Positions 1 to 9,129 of a DNA stretch of 11,291 nt are shown here, one piece after another. Each line of letters starts with the position of its first letter. Within the stretch, counting starts at the first letter, position 1. The notes beneath the pieces were generated by a model that was given only the letters and a program-made list of their open reading frames with translations, was not told the DNA's origin and made no database searches. Both the position numbers and the translations under genes were made by a program. The DNA comes from CAUTNH01 sp963540225 (lineage in GTDB: Bacteria > Bacillota_I > Bacilli_A > Acholeplasmatales > Acholeplasmataceae): the NCBI GenBank assembly GCA_963540225.1, contig CAUTNH010000029.1, positions 1 through 11,291 on the forward strand. Direction: 5' to 3'.

Positions 1-1
1 T

Positions 2-1753
2 AAAGAACTATTTAAAGATTATAAATTATATATTTATTCAATATATTTTATTCTAGTAAGTTTTATACTTATAAATCCAGCAATTACATTAGTTATATAT
101 TTTAATAATTACAATGCGAGTTATTTATATAAAACACAACATTATTTACTAATTTTATTTTTAATTTTTATATCCTTATTTATAGGATATTATTTAAAAA
201 GAAAAAGTGATGATTTTAAAAAAGTCGCAATCTATACAATTAGTATTTCAAGTTTAATAGTTCTTTTAGATAATTACTCCTATCTTAATTTTTTAAATCT
301 TTCTAAACTGCCAATAACTATTCCTTTTATTTGTTTAATTTCTTTTTTCATCTCAATTTTATTTAAATTTAAAAAACTTTTTTATGCTTCATATTTTATT
401 TCTGTATTTGGAGTTTTATATAATTTTATATATCCTAATTTAGAAAGTAGTATTTATTTTATAAATCCTGTAAGTTATAGCTTTTGGCAAACTAATACTT
501 ATATATTTATTATTCCAGTAGTTTTACTTGCATCAGGTTATTTTCCAATATTTAGATCCAAAGATAATTTAATATCTGTTGTCTCATTTAGCGTATATTT
601 CGTATTTTTGATTTTAGTTGATATATTTTTTCAATCAGTAAGAAGTAGCTCTTTATTTAAAAATACATATCTAGATGTAGATTATTTCTATTTAAATAAA
701 GATGTTATTGTAAATAATATTACAATTTTAAAAGATGTAAAAGAAAATTATATTATAAATTTTAAATATAAAGCAGTTAATATAAAAATACCTTATTTAT
801 ATTTAATAGTAGTTTATATATCTTATTTATTTTTATCAGTGTTTACTATTTCATTATCTGAGTACTTTTTTAAAAATATAAAAGTTTATAAAGAGGTATT
901 TTCTGTATATCAGAAAAGGCTTAAAAATAATGGTAGAAAGGATAATTTATATAAAAAAATTAAAAAAAGCTTGGGATTTAAAAATATTTCTAAATTAAAA
1001 GATGAGATTTTAAAAATAAAAGAAGAATCACAGGCTAATCTTAAGGTTTTAAATTTTTATAAGAGCTTTGATCAAAGTGATAATTATACGGTAAGAGATG
1101 TTAATTTTGAATTTGAAAAAGGCGATATTATTGGCTTTGTTGGGCATAATGGCGCAGGAAAATCAACCTGTATTAAAACAATTGTTGGAATAAATGATAT
1201 CACAAAAGGAAGTATTACTATCTGTGGATATGATATAAAAGAAAATCCTGAGATATCAAAATATTTAATTGGATATGTTCCTGATAATCATCCACTTTAT
1301 GAAAATTTAACGGGATACGAATTTATTAAATATGTCGCAAGTTTATATCTTGTTAAAAATGAAGACTTTAATAAAAGGTGCGAATATTTTATAAAACTCT
1401 TCAATTTAGAAAAATCAATCAATAACTATATAAAAACCTACTCACATGGTATGAAGCAAAAAATATCAGTTATTGCCTCCCTTATTCATGAGCCTAAGGT
1501 TTGGATATTAGATGAGCCTTTAACAGGACTTGATCCAACAAGTGTTTTAATGATAAAAAAATGTATTATAAATCATGCTAAAAAAGGAAATATTGTGCTT
1601 TTTTCATCGCACATAATTGAAGTAGTTGAAAATATATGCAACAAAATTCTTTTAATTAAATCAGGACAAATAATTAAAAATATGGATGTTGAAAAGGCAT
1701 GCAGTATTTATGGTAATTTAACAAATTTATATAAGGAAAGTATATTAGGATAA
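2..1753 (+). CDS. YwaF-like membrane domain fused to ABC transporter ATP-binding domain (5' end outside window)
   Basis: The frame is open from base 2 to the TAA at 1751-1753 (583 residues in window), so the Met-like TTG codon at 608 is not the true start; the start lies upstream. Residues are numbered from base 2. Residues about 10-285 hold seven or eight hydrophobic helices (about 11-34, 47-64, 76-92, 105-121, 126-146, 165-182, 188-210, 264-285). The pattern TQH...LL, LPITIPFI, FGVLYNFIYPN and a long loop before the last helix resembles the YwaF/TIGR02206 membrane family (recalled, not searched). A basic helical linker (about 286-340) leads to an ABC ATPase: Walker A GHNGAGKST (381-389), signature YSHGMKQK (480-487), Walker B VWILDEP (500-506), D-loop TGLD, H-loop His537. 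The Q-loop Gln is replaced (YVPDNHPLYENLTG), as is common in BcrA/CcmA-like exporters. The ATPase presumably powers the permease encoded 1 nt downstream. The ATPase call is very sure; the YwaF call is moderate. Confidence 0.9.
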   Translation, partial: KELFKDYKLYIYSIYFILVSFILINPAITLVIYFNNYNASYLYKTQHYLLILFLIFISLFIGYYLKRKSDDFKKVAIYTISISSLIVLLDNYSYLNFLNLSKLPITIPFICLISFFISILFKFKKLFYASYFISVFGVLYNFIYPNLESSIYFINPVSYSFWQTNTYIFIIPVVLLASGYFPIFRSKDNLISVVSFSVYFVFLILVDIFFQSVRSSSLFKNTYLDVDYFYLNKDVIVNNITILKDVKENYIINFKYKAVNIKIPYLYLIVVYISYLFLSVFTISLSEYFFKNIKVYKEVFSVYQKRLKNNGRKDNLYKKIKKSLGFKNISKLKDEILKIKEESQANLKVLNFYKSFDQSDNYTVRDVNFEFEKGDIIGFVGHNGAGKSTCIKTIVGINDITKGSITICGYDIKENPEISKYLIGYVPDNHPLYENLTGYEFIKYVASLYLVKNEDFNKRCEYFIKLFNLEKSINNYIKTYSHGMKQKISVIASLIHEPKVWILDEPLTGLDPTSVLMIKKCIINHAKKGNIVLFSSHIIEVVENICNKILLIKSGQIIKNMDVEKACSIYGNLTNLYKESILG

Positions 1754-1754
1754 A

Positions 1755-3821
1755 ATGAAGACTCAAACTTTAAAAACAGAATATAAAAATTATCAAATAA
1801 TTAAAACAGATTATGAGAAAAAGCTTCGCTATTTAGTAAATAACAAAGCATCTTTTTCATCGTCTGATGTTTTTAAAGTTGAGTATAAAAATCTTCTTTT
1901 AGAAAAAAAGAAAGTCTTAAAAGATATAAAAGAAAATAATAGAAAATATAAAAAGGAATTAAAAAAATATCTATTTTTAAAAAATATAAACCAGCTTATA
2001 GATTATAAGAAAAAAAGACAAGATTTAAAAAATGAGATTAAAAATATTAAAGCCTTATATAAAAATAGCGAAAACATAAAAGCTGAAAAAGTAGAATTAA
2101 AAAAAGAATATAAGGAAAAAATTAGAAATTTAAAATTAGAATTTAAAAACTTTAATAACTACCAAAGACCTAATTTATTTAAACAATTATTTGTTTTAGT
2201 TAAACTAAATTTAAGCAATCATATAAATTTAAAACAATTTAAATATTTCGGGATAAATTTTATTATATTTTATCTAATCGCAATCGGAATACTTACATAT
2301 CTTTCAATGACATTTTTCAATCTTTTTAAAATAACAACCCTTTTAAATATAAGTTATAACAGGCCATTTATAAGAGTTATTGTATTTATCTTTATAATCT
2401 TTTCTATAATATCAGCTGGAATTACCCTTTTAAATAATTTATATTTAGACAAAAATGATAATATAATAAGCCATCTGCCAATTTCTAAAAAGACCATTTA
2501 TTATTCAAAGATAATATCAGCCTTAATAATTGAGCTTAAAAAATCTTTTATAATATATTTTCCTCTTTTGTTAGGATATGGACTATCTTATAAAATAGTT
2601 GATGCATCGTATGTTTTTAAAAATATATTAGTATCTATTCTAATACCGATGTTTTCTATTTTACTTGGACAGATTGTAGCAATCATTCTTCTTTTTTTTA
2701 GATATGTTATAAATAAGTATTTATTTTTAAATATCTTCGTCGCAGCAATTATAGTCCTTTTAAGTGTGTCTGTTATAAATGGAGCATTAAAGTTTATGAC
2801 TGATAAAGAAGGCGAGATAACAATGCTTCAGCTTTTCTTATCGCTTCATAATTTATTTACAACGGGATTTACAAATATTTTAAAGGCATCATTTATTGGA
2901 GATTTAAGTATTAAGTTTTTGTTTAGTAAACACCTTGCAATAAACTCGCTAGAGGTATTTATTTTAATTTTAGATTATTTAATTGTTTTATTTTTAATAA
3001 CAAGCCTTACATCTTATTTTTACTACTTTTTTAAAAACATAACTCACCTTTCAAATAATTTTAAAAAGGTAAAAACTAAAAAGTCTAAGCGCTATTATCC
3101 GATAGTTATTACATATTTTATAAAAGAGATAAAAGATGTAGTAAGAGAGCCTAAAATACTAAGTCAAAATTTATTTTATGCCTTAATTATGCCGATTACA
3201 TTTTATGCATTAAATAGGTTTTTCTCAAGTTTTACCCTAACAAATACAGGAAGAGATATTTTACTTTTTGCAGAGCTTTTAGTTGGTTTAATAATTCTTA
3301 CAACTAATAATATCCTATCGGCATCAATTATTTCAAGAGAAGGAGATAGTATTTATTTTTTAAAGACTAATCCGCAAAGTGTTGTAAAGCATATTTGGGT
3401 TAAGTTATTCTTAATATATATAAATACTATATTTGTAATTATAATATCTCTTATATTAAATATTAGCTACGGCAGTAATATCGGATCGGCGGGAGATGAT
3501 TTTGAGATAATTTTAATGCATGTGATATTCTTGCTTGTTGCAATTATTCATGCAATATGGTCAGCTGAGTCGGATATTATATCTCCTGATAATATTGATT
3601 ATAAGCAAACAGGGCTTTTAGATAATAATAAAAATGTTTTAATAAGTATAAAAAAAGGAATATTTATGTCAGTATCAATTCTTGCAATTTTCCTTATATT
3701 AAAAGCAGTTACTTCAATATTTATAGCAATGATTATTATGCTAGTTATATTATTAGTTTTACTAGTTGTTAAAGTATTTACAATAAATTTAAAAACTAGT
3801 GTTTATCTGAGGTGGAAATAA
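1755..3821 (+). CDS. ABC-2-type exporter permease with Lys-rich helical N-terminus
   Basis: 688 residues. The first about 140 residues are charged, Lys/Glu-rich and strongly helical, probably a cytoplasmic coiled coil. About twelve hydrophobic segments follow (roughly 166-188, 207-226, 252-277, 289-314, 322-342, 398-424, 469-490, 500-518, 547-569, 583-601, 635-650, 652-676). Two cytoplasmic loops look like the conserved loop of ABC exporter permeases: DKNDNIISHLPISKKTIYYSK (about 232-252) and REGDSIYFLKTNPQSVVKH (about 528-546). They suggest an internal duplication of a six-helix permease unit. The gene starts 1 nt after the ATPase-fusion stop, with only a weak SD (TTAGGA) and probable translational coupling. 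The role is inferred: membrane channel of an ATP-driven export or membrane-remodelling complex with the preceding NBD. The substrate is unknown. No solute-binding lipoprotein of classical importer type is present, which favours export. Confidence 0.8.
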   Translation: MKTQTLKTEYKNYQIIKTDYEKKLRYLVNNKASFSSSDVFKVEYKNLLLEKKKVLKDIKENNRKYKKELKKYLFLKNINQLIDYKKKRQDLKNEIKNIKALYKNSENIKAEKVELKKEYKEKIRNLKLEFKNFNNYQRPNLFKQLFVLVKLNLSNHINLKQFKYFGINFIIFYLIAIGILTYLSMTFFNLFKITTLLNISYNRPFIRVIVFIFIIFSIISAGITLLNNLYLDKNDNIISHLPISKKTIYYSKIISALIIELKKSFIIYFPLLLGYGLSYKIVDASYVFKNILVSILIPMFSILLGQIVAIILLFFRYVINKYLFLNIFVAAIIVLLSVSVINGALKFMTDKEGEITMLQLFLSLHNLFTTGFTNILKASFIGDLSIKFLFSKHLAINSLEVFILILDYLIVLFLITSLTSYFYYFFKNITHLSNNFKKVKTKKSKRYYPIVITYFIKEIKDVVREPKILSQNLFYALIMPITFYALNRFFSSFTLTNTGRDILLFAELLVGLIILTTNNILSASIISREGDSIYFLKTNPQSVVKHIWVKLFLIYINTIFVIIISLILNISYGSNIGSAGDDFEIILMHVIFLLVAIIHAIWSAESDIISPDNIDYKQTGLLDNNKNVLISIKKGIFMSVSILAIFLILKAVTSIFIAMIIMLVILLVLLVVKVFTINLKTSVYLRWK
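3809..3815 (+). promoter_or_regulatory. Ribosome binding site deciding the start of the small anchored protein
   Basis: GAGGTGG lies 5 nt before the ATG at 3821. It shows that this ATG is the real start, rather than the in-frame GTG at 3812, which lies inside the SD itself. The SD is within the last codons of the permease gene. Confidence 0.8.
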
Positions 3822-4354
3822 TGAATAGAAAAATAACCATAATAACAATTTTAATAGTAGTGTTTGTTTCAATTTTTATAGTTTTATTAGTTGGAGTAAA
3901 AGAAAAAAGAAAAAAAATACCAACTGCTCCAACAAAAATAGAGCTAAGTGAGAAAAGCAAGCAAAACCTAATTAAATACGATAATTTTCAAAGGGAGGAG
4001 GATGAGGATAAGATACCTAAATTAGGAGAGGCTTACAAGTGGTTTATGCATATTGCCGAGCACAAAGAAAAAATCACTAATGATTTAGAAATGATTTATA
4101 AATATCAAACCGACTTAATCCAAGAAGATGCAAATCATTTTGAAATATATGAAAAAGGAAGGCTAATCGGAAATACCAAAGATGGCAAAAAATTATATCA
4201 AAGTGATTATTTTAATATAAGTGTGGATTTAAAAAAACAAAAAATAAAAATTCATGTTAAAAAAGATATTAAAAATGAGATAGTAGAATTATCTTTTAAA
4301 AATTCACACAATAAGTTAATAGAGATAAAAATTAGTATAAATGGTTTTAATTAA
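3821..4354 (+). CDS. Small single-pass membrane-anchored protein of unknown function
   Basis: 177 residues from the ATG at 3821; its A overlaps the last base of the permease TAA stop, so translation is coupled. Residues 1-4 are basic and about 5-26 are one hydrophobic helix (ITIITILIVVFVSIFIVLLVG), followed by KEKRKK. A signal-anchor is more likely than a cleaved signal peptide, as no clear cleavage site or lipobox Cys is seen. The remainder is hydrophilic: an acidic stretch (QREEDEDK, about 57-64), a helical part (about 68-105), then alternating hydrophobic/polar residues typical of beta strands (about 110-177). I do not recognise the family. Its place between permease and giant lipoprotein suggests an accessory subunit of the same envelope system. 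The basic residues after the helix make topology uncertain; the C-terminal domain could face either side. Confidence 0.8.
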   Translation: MNRKITIITILIVVFVSIFIVLLVGVKEKRKKIPTAPTKIELSEKSKQNLIKYDNFQREEDEDKIPKLGEAYKWFMHIAEHKEKITNDLEMIYKYQTDLIQEDANHFEIYEKGRLIGNTKDGKKLYQSDYFNISVDLKKQKIKIHVKKDIKNEIVELSFKNSHNKLIEIKISINGFN

Positions 4355-4368
4355 AATGGAGGTAAGAA

Positions 4369-7300
4369 ATGATTAAAAGAAAAACTAATTTAAAAGGAAT
4401 ATTATTTGTTTTATTTATAGCATTATTTGCCATAGTATTTTCTGCATGTGCAAGAAAGTATAAAATTACAGGAGATATTGATCTTGTTGAAACTGATACA
4501 TTTAAAATAAAAGAGGAAAACGGTGTAAGGTTTGCAAGTGTAAAGAAAAACACCAAAATAACTTTTAGATTAAATACAGAAAAGCTTGATAAGAAAAAAG
4601 AATTTGTAAAAGCTTACTATATAAAAGAGGGCGATAGCAATGAGTATATAATCGAAAAGGATTCTGATACATCAGTTGTCGTTGATAAAAATATTACAGT
4701 AAAAGTTGTATATAAAGAATTTAACTATGTTGGTATAAAGGGTGATGTTGAAAATATTGAAAATGCTTTTACTATTGATACAAATATTAGTGAAAATAAA
4801 GATATCATTGAAAAAGAAAAAATTAAAGATGGTAAAAAAGTATACAGGAGTGGATCTTATGCAAAGGTAAATCTTAAAAAATACTTTCCGAATTATAGAA
4901 TGTATGAGCTTAAAAATATTAGAATTAATGATAAACTTTTAAATGATGGTGATACATTTAGATTCCCTGATAAAGAGTATGTAAATGTTAGTTTAGAAGA
5001 TAATAAAAATAACCCTAAGGAAAAGGTTAATCTATCACTTAATTTAGATGATTATAATATTAAAACAAAAGTTTTAGGTGTTGACAATTTTACTAAGGGC
5101 GAGTATTATGTTGGAGATAAATTAGAGTTTGACCTTACAAATGTTATTAGTGAGAGAGAAAGATTTATAACTGGTTTAAAAATAAATGGTAAAGAATATA
5201 AAATAACTTCTGATAATAAAAAGTTTGAATATGAGATAACTGAGCAAAATTTAAATATTGAAGTTTTATATGAAAATAAAAAACCAGTTGATGTTTTATT
5301 CGATGGCTTAAAATTAAGTCCTAACTTTATTTTAGAAAAACACTATGATTTTAAAAATAACGAAATAAATGATTTAGATAATCCAGTATTTTACAGTGGT
5401 GATAAACTAGAATTTAAAACAAGAAAACTAAATGCTGGTGAAAGATTAACTGAGGTTTTAGAAAATAATAAAAATATTTTATCGGAGAGTAATCTTTTAT
5501 CGCAAGAGTTTTCACACAAGGTAAGTATTACTGATTCTTTGGAATATAAGTTTGTATCTAAAATGCTAAATAAGGTAAATGTTAAACTTGATGAATTTAT
5601 CAAAATGACAGTATCAGAAAATGGTGTTAGCAAAACTTATACTAATCAAGAGGTTAATCTTTATCCATATACTAAGGTAAAATTTGAGGTTATTCCAAAT
5701 TCTAATTATAATCTAGTATTTAATAAAATATTAAATTCTGGCAAATTATTTTCTGAAAGTGATGATTTTATTTATGAATTAAAAGAGGATGAAAATCTTG
5801 ATTTAAAAGTAGAATTTGGTAATTTAGATAGATTTTATAAACTAGAAATTATCGATCATTATAAAGATGATGAAAATATGAAATCACTTATAAATGATGG
5901 AAATCCTAAGGCATATTATTTAAAAAATCAAACACTTAAACTTAGTGTTAAAAATCCAGATTATATATATAAAAAAATTAAAATAAATGACGAGATAATT
6001 GATGTTGATAAAAACGATTATGAGTTTGAACTAAAAAAAGATACTAAAATTGAAATATTAGAAGATAGTATTTCCTTATCTAAGGTAAGATTAAATTATA
6101 CAAATGAGCTTTTAGAAAAACCAGGATATGAAAATTTAGTTAATGCAAGTAATAATTTAGTGAATAAATCTGAGAATATATTAAATAATTTAGAAGATTT
6201 AACATTTAGCATAAATGATAGTATATTTAGCGAAAATATTGCTAAGTTTATAAAAATTTATGCATATGATAAAAATGGCGAACTAATCCAAGATGCAGAT
6301 GCTAATATTACATACTCATCTGATATGAAAAAAGTAACTATTAAAGTAAACTCAAAAATAAAAGAGATTAAAATTTTAAATGATTCAGTTAAGCTATATT
6401 CAAATCTTACAATTAAAGGTGATAAAACACTTTTAGAAAATGCATTATCTTTAAATATTGATGATGTTTTATATTCTAATTCCGAGACTAAATTATTAGT
6501 TGAAAAAGATAAAGAAGTTATTTTTAATGTTAAGGATAATTATTATTTAAATCATTATTTATTAAATAATGAATTAAAGAAAGTAGATTTTATATCTAAA
6601 ATAACATTAAAACTTGAAAAGCATACAACTGTTGATTTTTCATCCGAGAGCACATTTACTAAAAAAGATGATGTTTATGAAAATTATATAAACTCTAATG
6701 AATATTATGAAGTATCAAATAATTTAGATAGCAGTTTAACTGATAAGAAAATATTTGTTAAAGAATTTGATTTAGATTATCTTTATATAAATAATGATAA
6801 AACAAAGGTTGCTTTTAAAAAATTATCAGAACATGATAGAATTATAAAACTATCTGGATATGATGATGTAAAAAAAGAGTATCGCTATAAATACGTTAAC
6901 TTAAAAATAAAATTATATCTCCAATCAGCAACTTTAAATAAAGTTGATCAGCATACATTTGAAACAGATAAGTTTCATAATAAAGATTTAAGAAAGACTA
7001 TCTATGAGTTTGGTGGAGGAAATTTATTTAATCCATTTAAACATATTACATATATAATCCATGATGGAAAACAAACTTTCACAACTGCAAATGCTGTTGA
7101 TTTAGATTTAACTAATAGAGTAGATTTTAAATATAAAATGACAATGGATTCACAAGATCTTATTCTAGGAAGAGATTATGAGATTGTAAATGGATATTAT
7201 CTTGATTTTTCAAAACTTGCTCAATCGCTTAAAGCAAAAGGTGAAGATAGAAAAGAAATTCATTTTGAGTTTTATGTAAATGATGAAAAATTTGAATTTG

Positions 7301-9033
7301 ATGCTATTTTGGTAAATGATGGATTAAATGTTTATGATCAAAAAACATTGTATGAGTTATTTAACAAAGATGAAGAGAGTTATTTAATTTTACAAAGAAA
7401 TATACTTCTTGAAATGAGACCTGAGCAATACTCAAGTAAAAGACACCCAGACTTTAACAGTGACCCAGACCCTGATATTAGAGCGGCTTTAGGTGAGTAT
7501 TCAAATTCATTGGCATTTGATAATAAATATACTAACTCATATTTTTGCCGTGATAAGAATGCTAAGTTTACATTTAATGGAAACTTCTTTGCGCTTGATG
7601 CGAGTAAAACTCCTAAAATGCTAATTGAAAATGGTTGGACACATCATAAGGTAGCAGACCCTAGTGCAGGAGTTATTGGATATTTCCCAAGTATTGAAAG
7701 CGATCAACAGTTTACTTTAAAAAATACAAAGATAATATCTAACACAACACATCCTGATGCATCTCATAAACCAAGTGATAAAGTTCCTATGTGGGCATCT
7801 GGTGGCTTGTTTTCAGTTTATGCTGTATATGGAAAGATTAATATAAATAACTGTGATTTACAAAATGCTTCAACTAGTATCTATATAAGAAAGGCTGAGG
7901 TAAAACTTGAAAACACAAGAATTGATAATTCTTATAACGCTTCAATATTTTTTGCAAATGACTGGACTGCACCAACTGATAGCAGTAGGGATGCAAAACT
8001 TGAAGCATTTGAAAAAATGAGAAAGTTTCCTAATATCATGAAATTAGAAATGGAAAACACAGTCCTACTTCGTAGTGGTGGTCCTGCTGGAGCATTTTCT
8101 GATATGGCAAGTGAGCGAAGAGGATATTATTTAAATGGAAAATATGTTGATGAAAGTAAAGAAGATTACATAAGTGAGCCTAATATTTTAAAAATGAAGG
8201 AAGTAAATCCTCATAATGATATTCCAGATGATTTATACAGAGCCTCTTATAATTTAGATCCATCATTTTATTTTAAACATGTTGTAGTAGAAAATTTAAC
8301 AGATGGTAAATCTGACTTTTTCAAAGCATTTGGACTTGAAGCAGATAAAATAATTGCTCAGCTTGCAAAAGAAGCATTTGGAGTAATTGGTAATTTTGTA
8401 GATGATTCTAAACTTCATAAATGTCACGTAAACAGTAAAGGTGAGATAAATCTAGCTTTTTCATTCCAAAATCCATGTCCTGGTATTCCTGAAAAACCAG
8501 GCAGTGATATGCACTTTAGACAAGCTCATGATATAAACTACTGGGATGATAATTTAAATAAATACATAAGAGTATACAATGGTGCCGATTACAGGTATGG
8601 TAAAGGTATGGATAAACACGCTCCAGATATGCAAGAGGTTATAAATGCTGCGCTTAGCATAATTTCATCTCCTGGATATAATTTAATAGATATGTATAAT
8701 CGTGTTAAGACATTTGCATTCTTTGCAGAAGAGTTAAATAAAATAGAAACTAAAATAGGTCTTATGGGTGGGGGGTTATATACTGGATTAACAGGTGAAT
8801 ATCCAAAACTTAAGGGTATTCATGATAAACCTTTTGGAATAGGAAAAGTCGCACTTAGATCGATATTTTATAATTCCATGAATCAAAACGAAATAAATAA
8901 CGCTTTAACAAATGCATACATGGAACTTATGCCAGGTGAGATAGATATACCAGGAACTGGTAAGTTAAAAATTGGTACATCTATTTATATTGGCGTATTT
9001 AACAATGATGTTCCCGAGTGGATGCTAAAATAG
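4369..9033 (+). CDS. Giant repeat-containing lipoprotein with C-terminal beta-helix-like region
   Basis: 1554 residues, with a strong SD (TGGAGGT, 4357-4363) 5 nt before the ATG and 14 nt after the preceding stop. The N-terminus is a lipoprotein signal: basic MIKRK, hydrophobic core, then VFSAC with lipidated Cys27 (Phe at -3 is slightly atypical). Residues about 30-760 contain some seven or eight degenerate 80-100-residue beta-rich units. Each runs roughly as strand, Y..GDKLEF-like strand, I.I(N/D)G/D turn, (F/Y)EYEI or YEFEL strand, and a closing hydrophobic strand. Clear examples are 220-302, 306-396, 401-484, 488-565 and 676-758. They recall InlB B-repeat/'bacterial repeat' domains, but this is only by pattern. 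Residues about 985-1010 (NVYDQKTLYELF...YLILQRNI) resemble the entry of right-handed beta-helix proteins. Short strands with Asn-rich turns follow (about 1115-1200: KININNCDL, VKLENTRIDNS). The rest (about 1240-1554) is unrecognised. There is no LPXTG or other wall anchor. It is probably extracellular, perhaps a surface adhesin or glycan-binding protein; no catalytic site was recognised. Confidence 0.88.
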   Translation: MIKRKTNLKGILFVLFIALFAIVFSACARKYKITGDIDLVETDTFKIKEENGVRFASVKKNTKITFRLNTEKLDKKKEFVKAYYIKEGDSNEYIIEKDSDTSVVVDKNITVKVVYKEFNYVGIKGDVENIENAFTIDTNISENKDIIEKEKIKDGKKVYRSGSYAKVNLKKYFPNYRMYELKNIRINDKLLNDGDTFRFPDKEYVNVSLEDNKNNPKEKVNLSLNLDDYNIKTKVLGVDNFTKGEYYVGDKLEFDLTNVISERERFITGLKINGKEYKITSDNKKFEYEITEQNLNIEVLYENKKPVDVLFDGLKLSPNFILEKHYDFKNNEINDLDNPVFYSGDKLEFKTRKLNAGERLTEVLENNKNILSESNLLSQEFSHKVSITDSLEYKFVSKMLNKVNVKLDEFIKMTVSENGVSKTYTNQEVNLYPYTKVKFEVIPNSNYNLVFNKILNSGKLFSESDDFIYELKEDENLDLKVEFGNLDRFYKLEIIDHYKDDENMKSLINDGNPKAYYLKNQTLKLSVKNPDYIYKKIKINDEIIDVDKNDYEFELKKDTKIEILEDSISLSKVRLNYTNELLEKPGYENLVNASNNLVNKSENILNNLEDLTFSINDSIFSENIAKFIKIYAYDKNGELIQDADANITYSSDMKKVTIKVNSKIKEIKILNDSVKLYSNLTIKGDKTLLENALSLNIDDVLYSNSETKLLVEKDKEVIFNVKDNYYLNHYLLNNELKKVDFISKITLKLEKHTTVDFSSESTFTKKDDVYENYINSNEYYEVSNNLDSSLTDKKIFVKEFDLDYLYINNDKTKVAFKKLSEHDRIIKLSGYDDVKKEYRYKYVNLKIKLYLQSATLNKVDQHTFETDKFHNKDLRKTIYEFGGGNLFNPFKHITYIIHDGKQTFTTANAVDLDLTNRVDFKYKMTMDSQDLILGRDYEIVNGYYLDFSKLAQSLKAKGEDRKEIHFEFYVNDEKFEFDAILVNDGLNVYDQKTLYELFNKDEESYLILQRNILLEMRPEQYSSKRHPDFNSDPDPDIRAALGEYSNSLAFDNKYTNSYFCRDKNAKFTFNGNFFALDASKTPKMLIENGWTHHKVADPSAGVIGYFPSIESDQQFTLKNTKIISNTTHPDASHKPSDKVPMWASGGLFSVYAVYGKININNCDLQNASTSIYIRKAEVKLENTRIDNSYNASIFFANDWTAPTDSSRDAKLEAFEKMRKFPNIMKLEMENTVLLRSGGPAGAFSDMASERRGYYLNGKYVDESKEDYISEPNILKMKEVNPHNDIPDDLYRASYNLDPSFYFKHVVVENLTDGKSDFFKAFGLEADKIIAQLAKEAFGVIGNFVDDSKLHKCHVNSKGEINLAFSFQNPCPGIPEKPGSDMHFRQAHDINYWDDNLNKYIRVYNGADYRYGKGMDKHAPDMQEVINAALSIISSPGYNLIDMYNRVKTFAFFAEELNKIETKIGLMGGGLYTGLTGEYPKLKGIHDKPFGIGKVALRSIFYNSMNQNEINNALTNAYMELMPGEIDIPGTGKLKIGTSIYIGVFNNDVPEWMLK

Positions 9034-9046
9034 TAAATATTTATAT

Positions 9047-9076
9047 AAAGGCTTACGCATATTGCGCAGGCCTTTT
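9047..9076 (+). terminator. Intrinsic terminator of the ABC/lipoprotein operon
   Basis: The outer stem AAAGGC (9047-9052) pairs with GCCTTT (9070-9075). The inner stem CGCA (9056-9059) pairs with TGCG (9063-9066) around a TAT loop. A short T-run ends the structure (9073-9076). It begins 13 nt after the lipoprotein stop. Confidence 0.8.
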
Positions 9077-9090
9077 AAATTTAGAAAATA

Positions 9091-9112
9091 AAAAAAGGTG
9101 TCCTTGACACCT
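9091..9112 (-). terminator. Intrinsic terminator of the tRNA operon
   Basis: A perfect 7-bp stem, AGGTGTC (9096-9102) with GACACCT (9106-9112), has a 3-nt loop. On the - strand it is followed by six T (the A-run 9091-9096). It lies 17 nt past the tRNA-Phe 3' end. T-rich bases on the + side (9117-9123) may let it work in both directions. Confidence 0.85.
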
Positions 9113-9129
9113 AGTATTTTTATTAAATG

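Noticed and set aside
608..1753. A separate gene starting at 608
   Set aside because: The same frame is open without a stop back to base 2, the TTG has no SD, and the upstream residues continue the membrane domain.
4347..5633. Two - strand frames (4347-4556 and 5391-5633) inside the lipoprotein gene
   Set aside because: Both are shadows of a well-supported + strand gene with low-complexity product.
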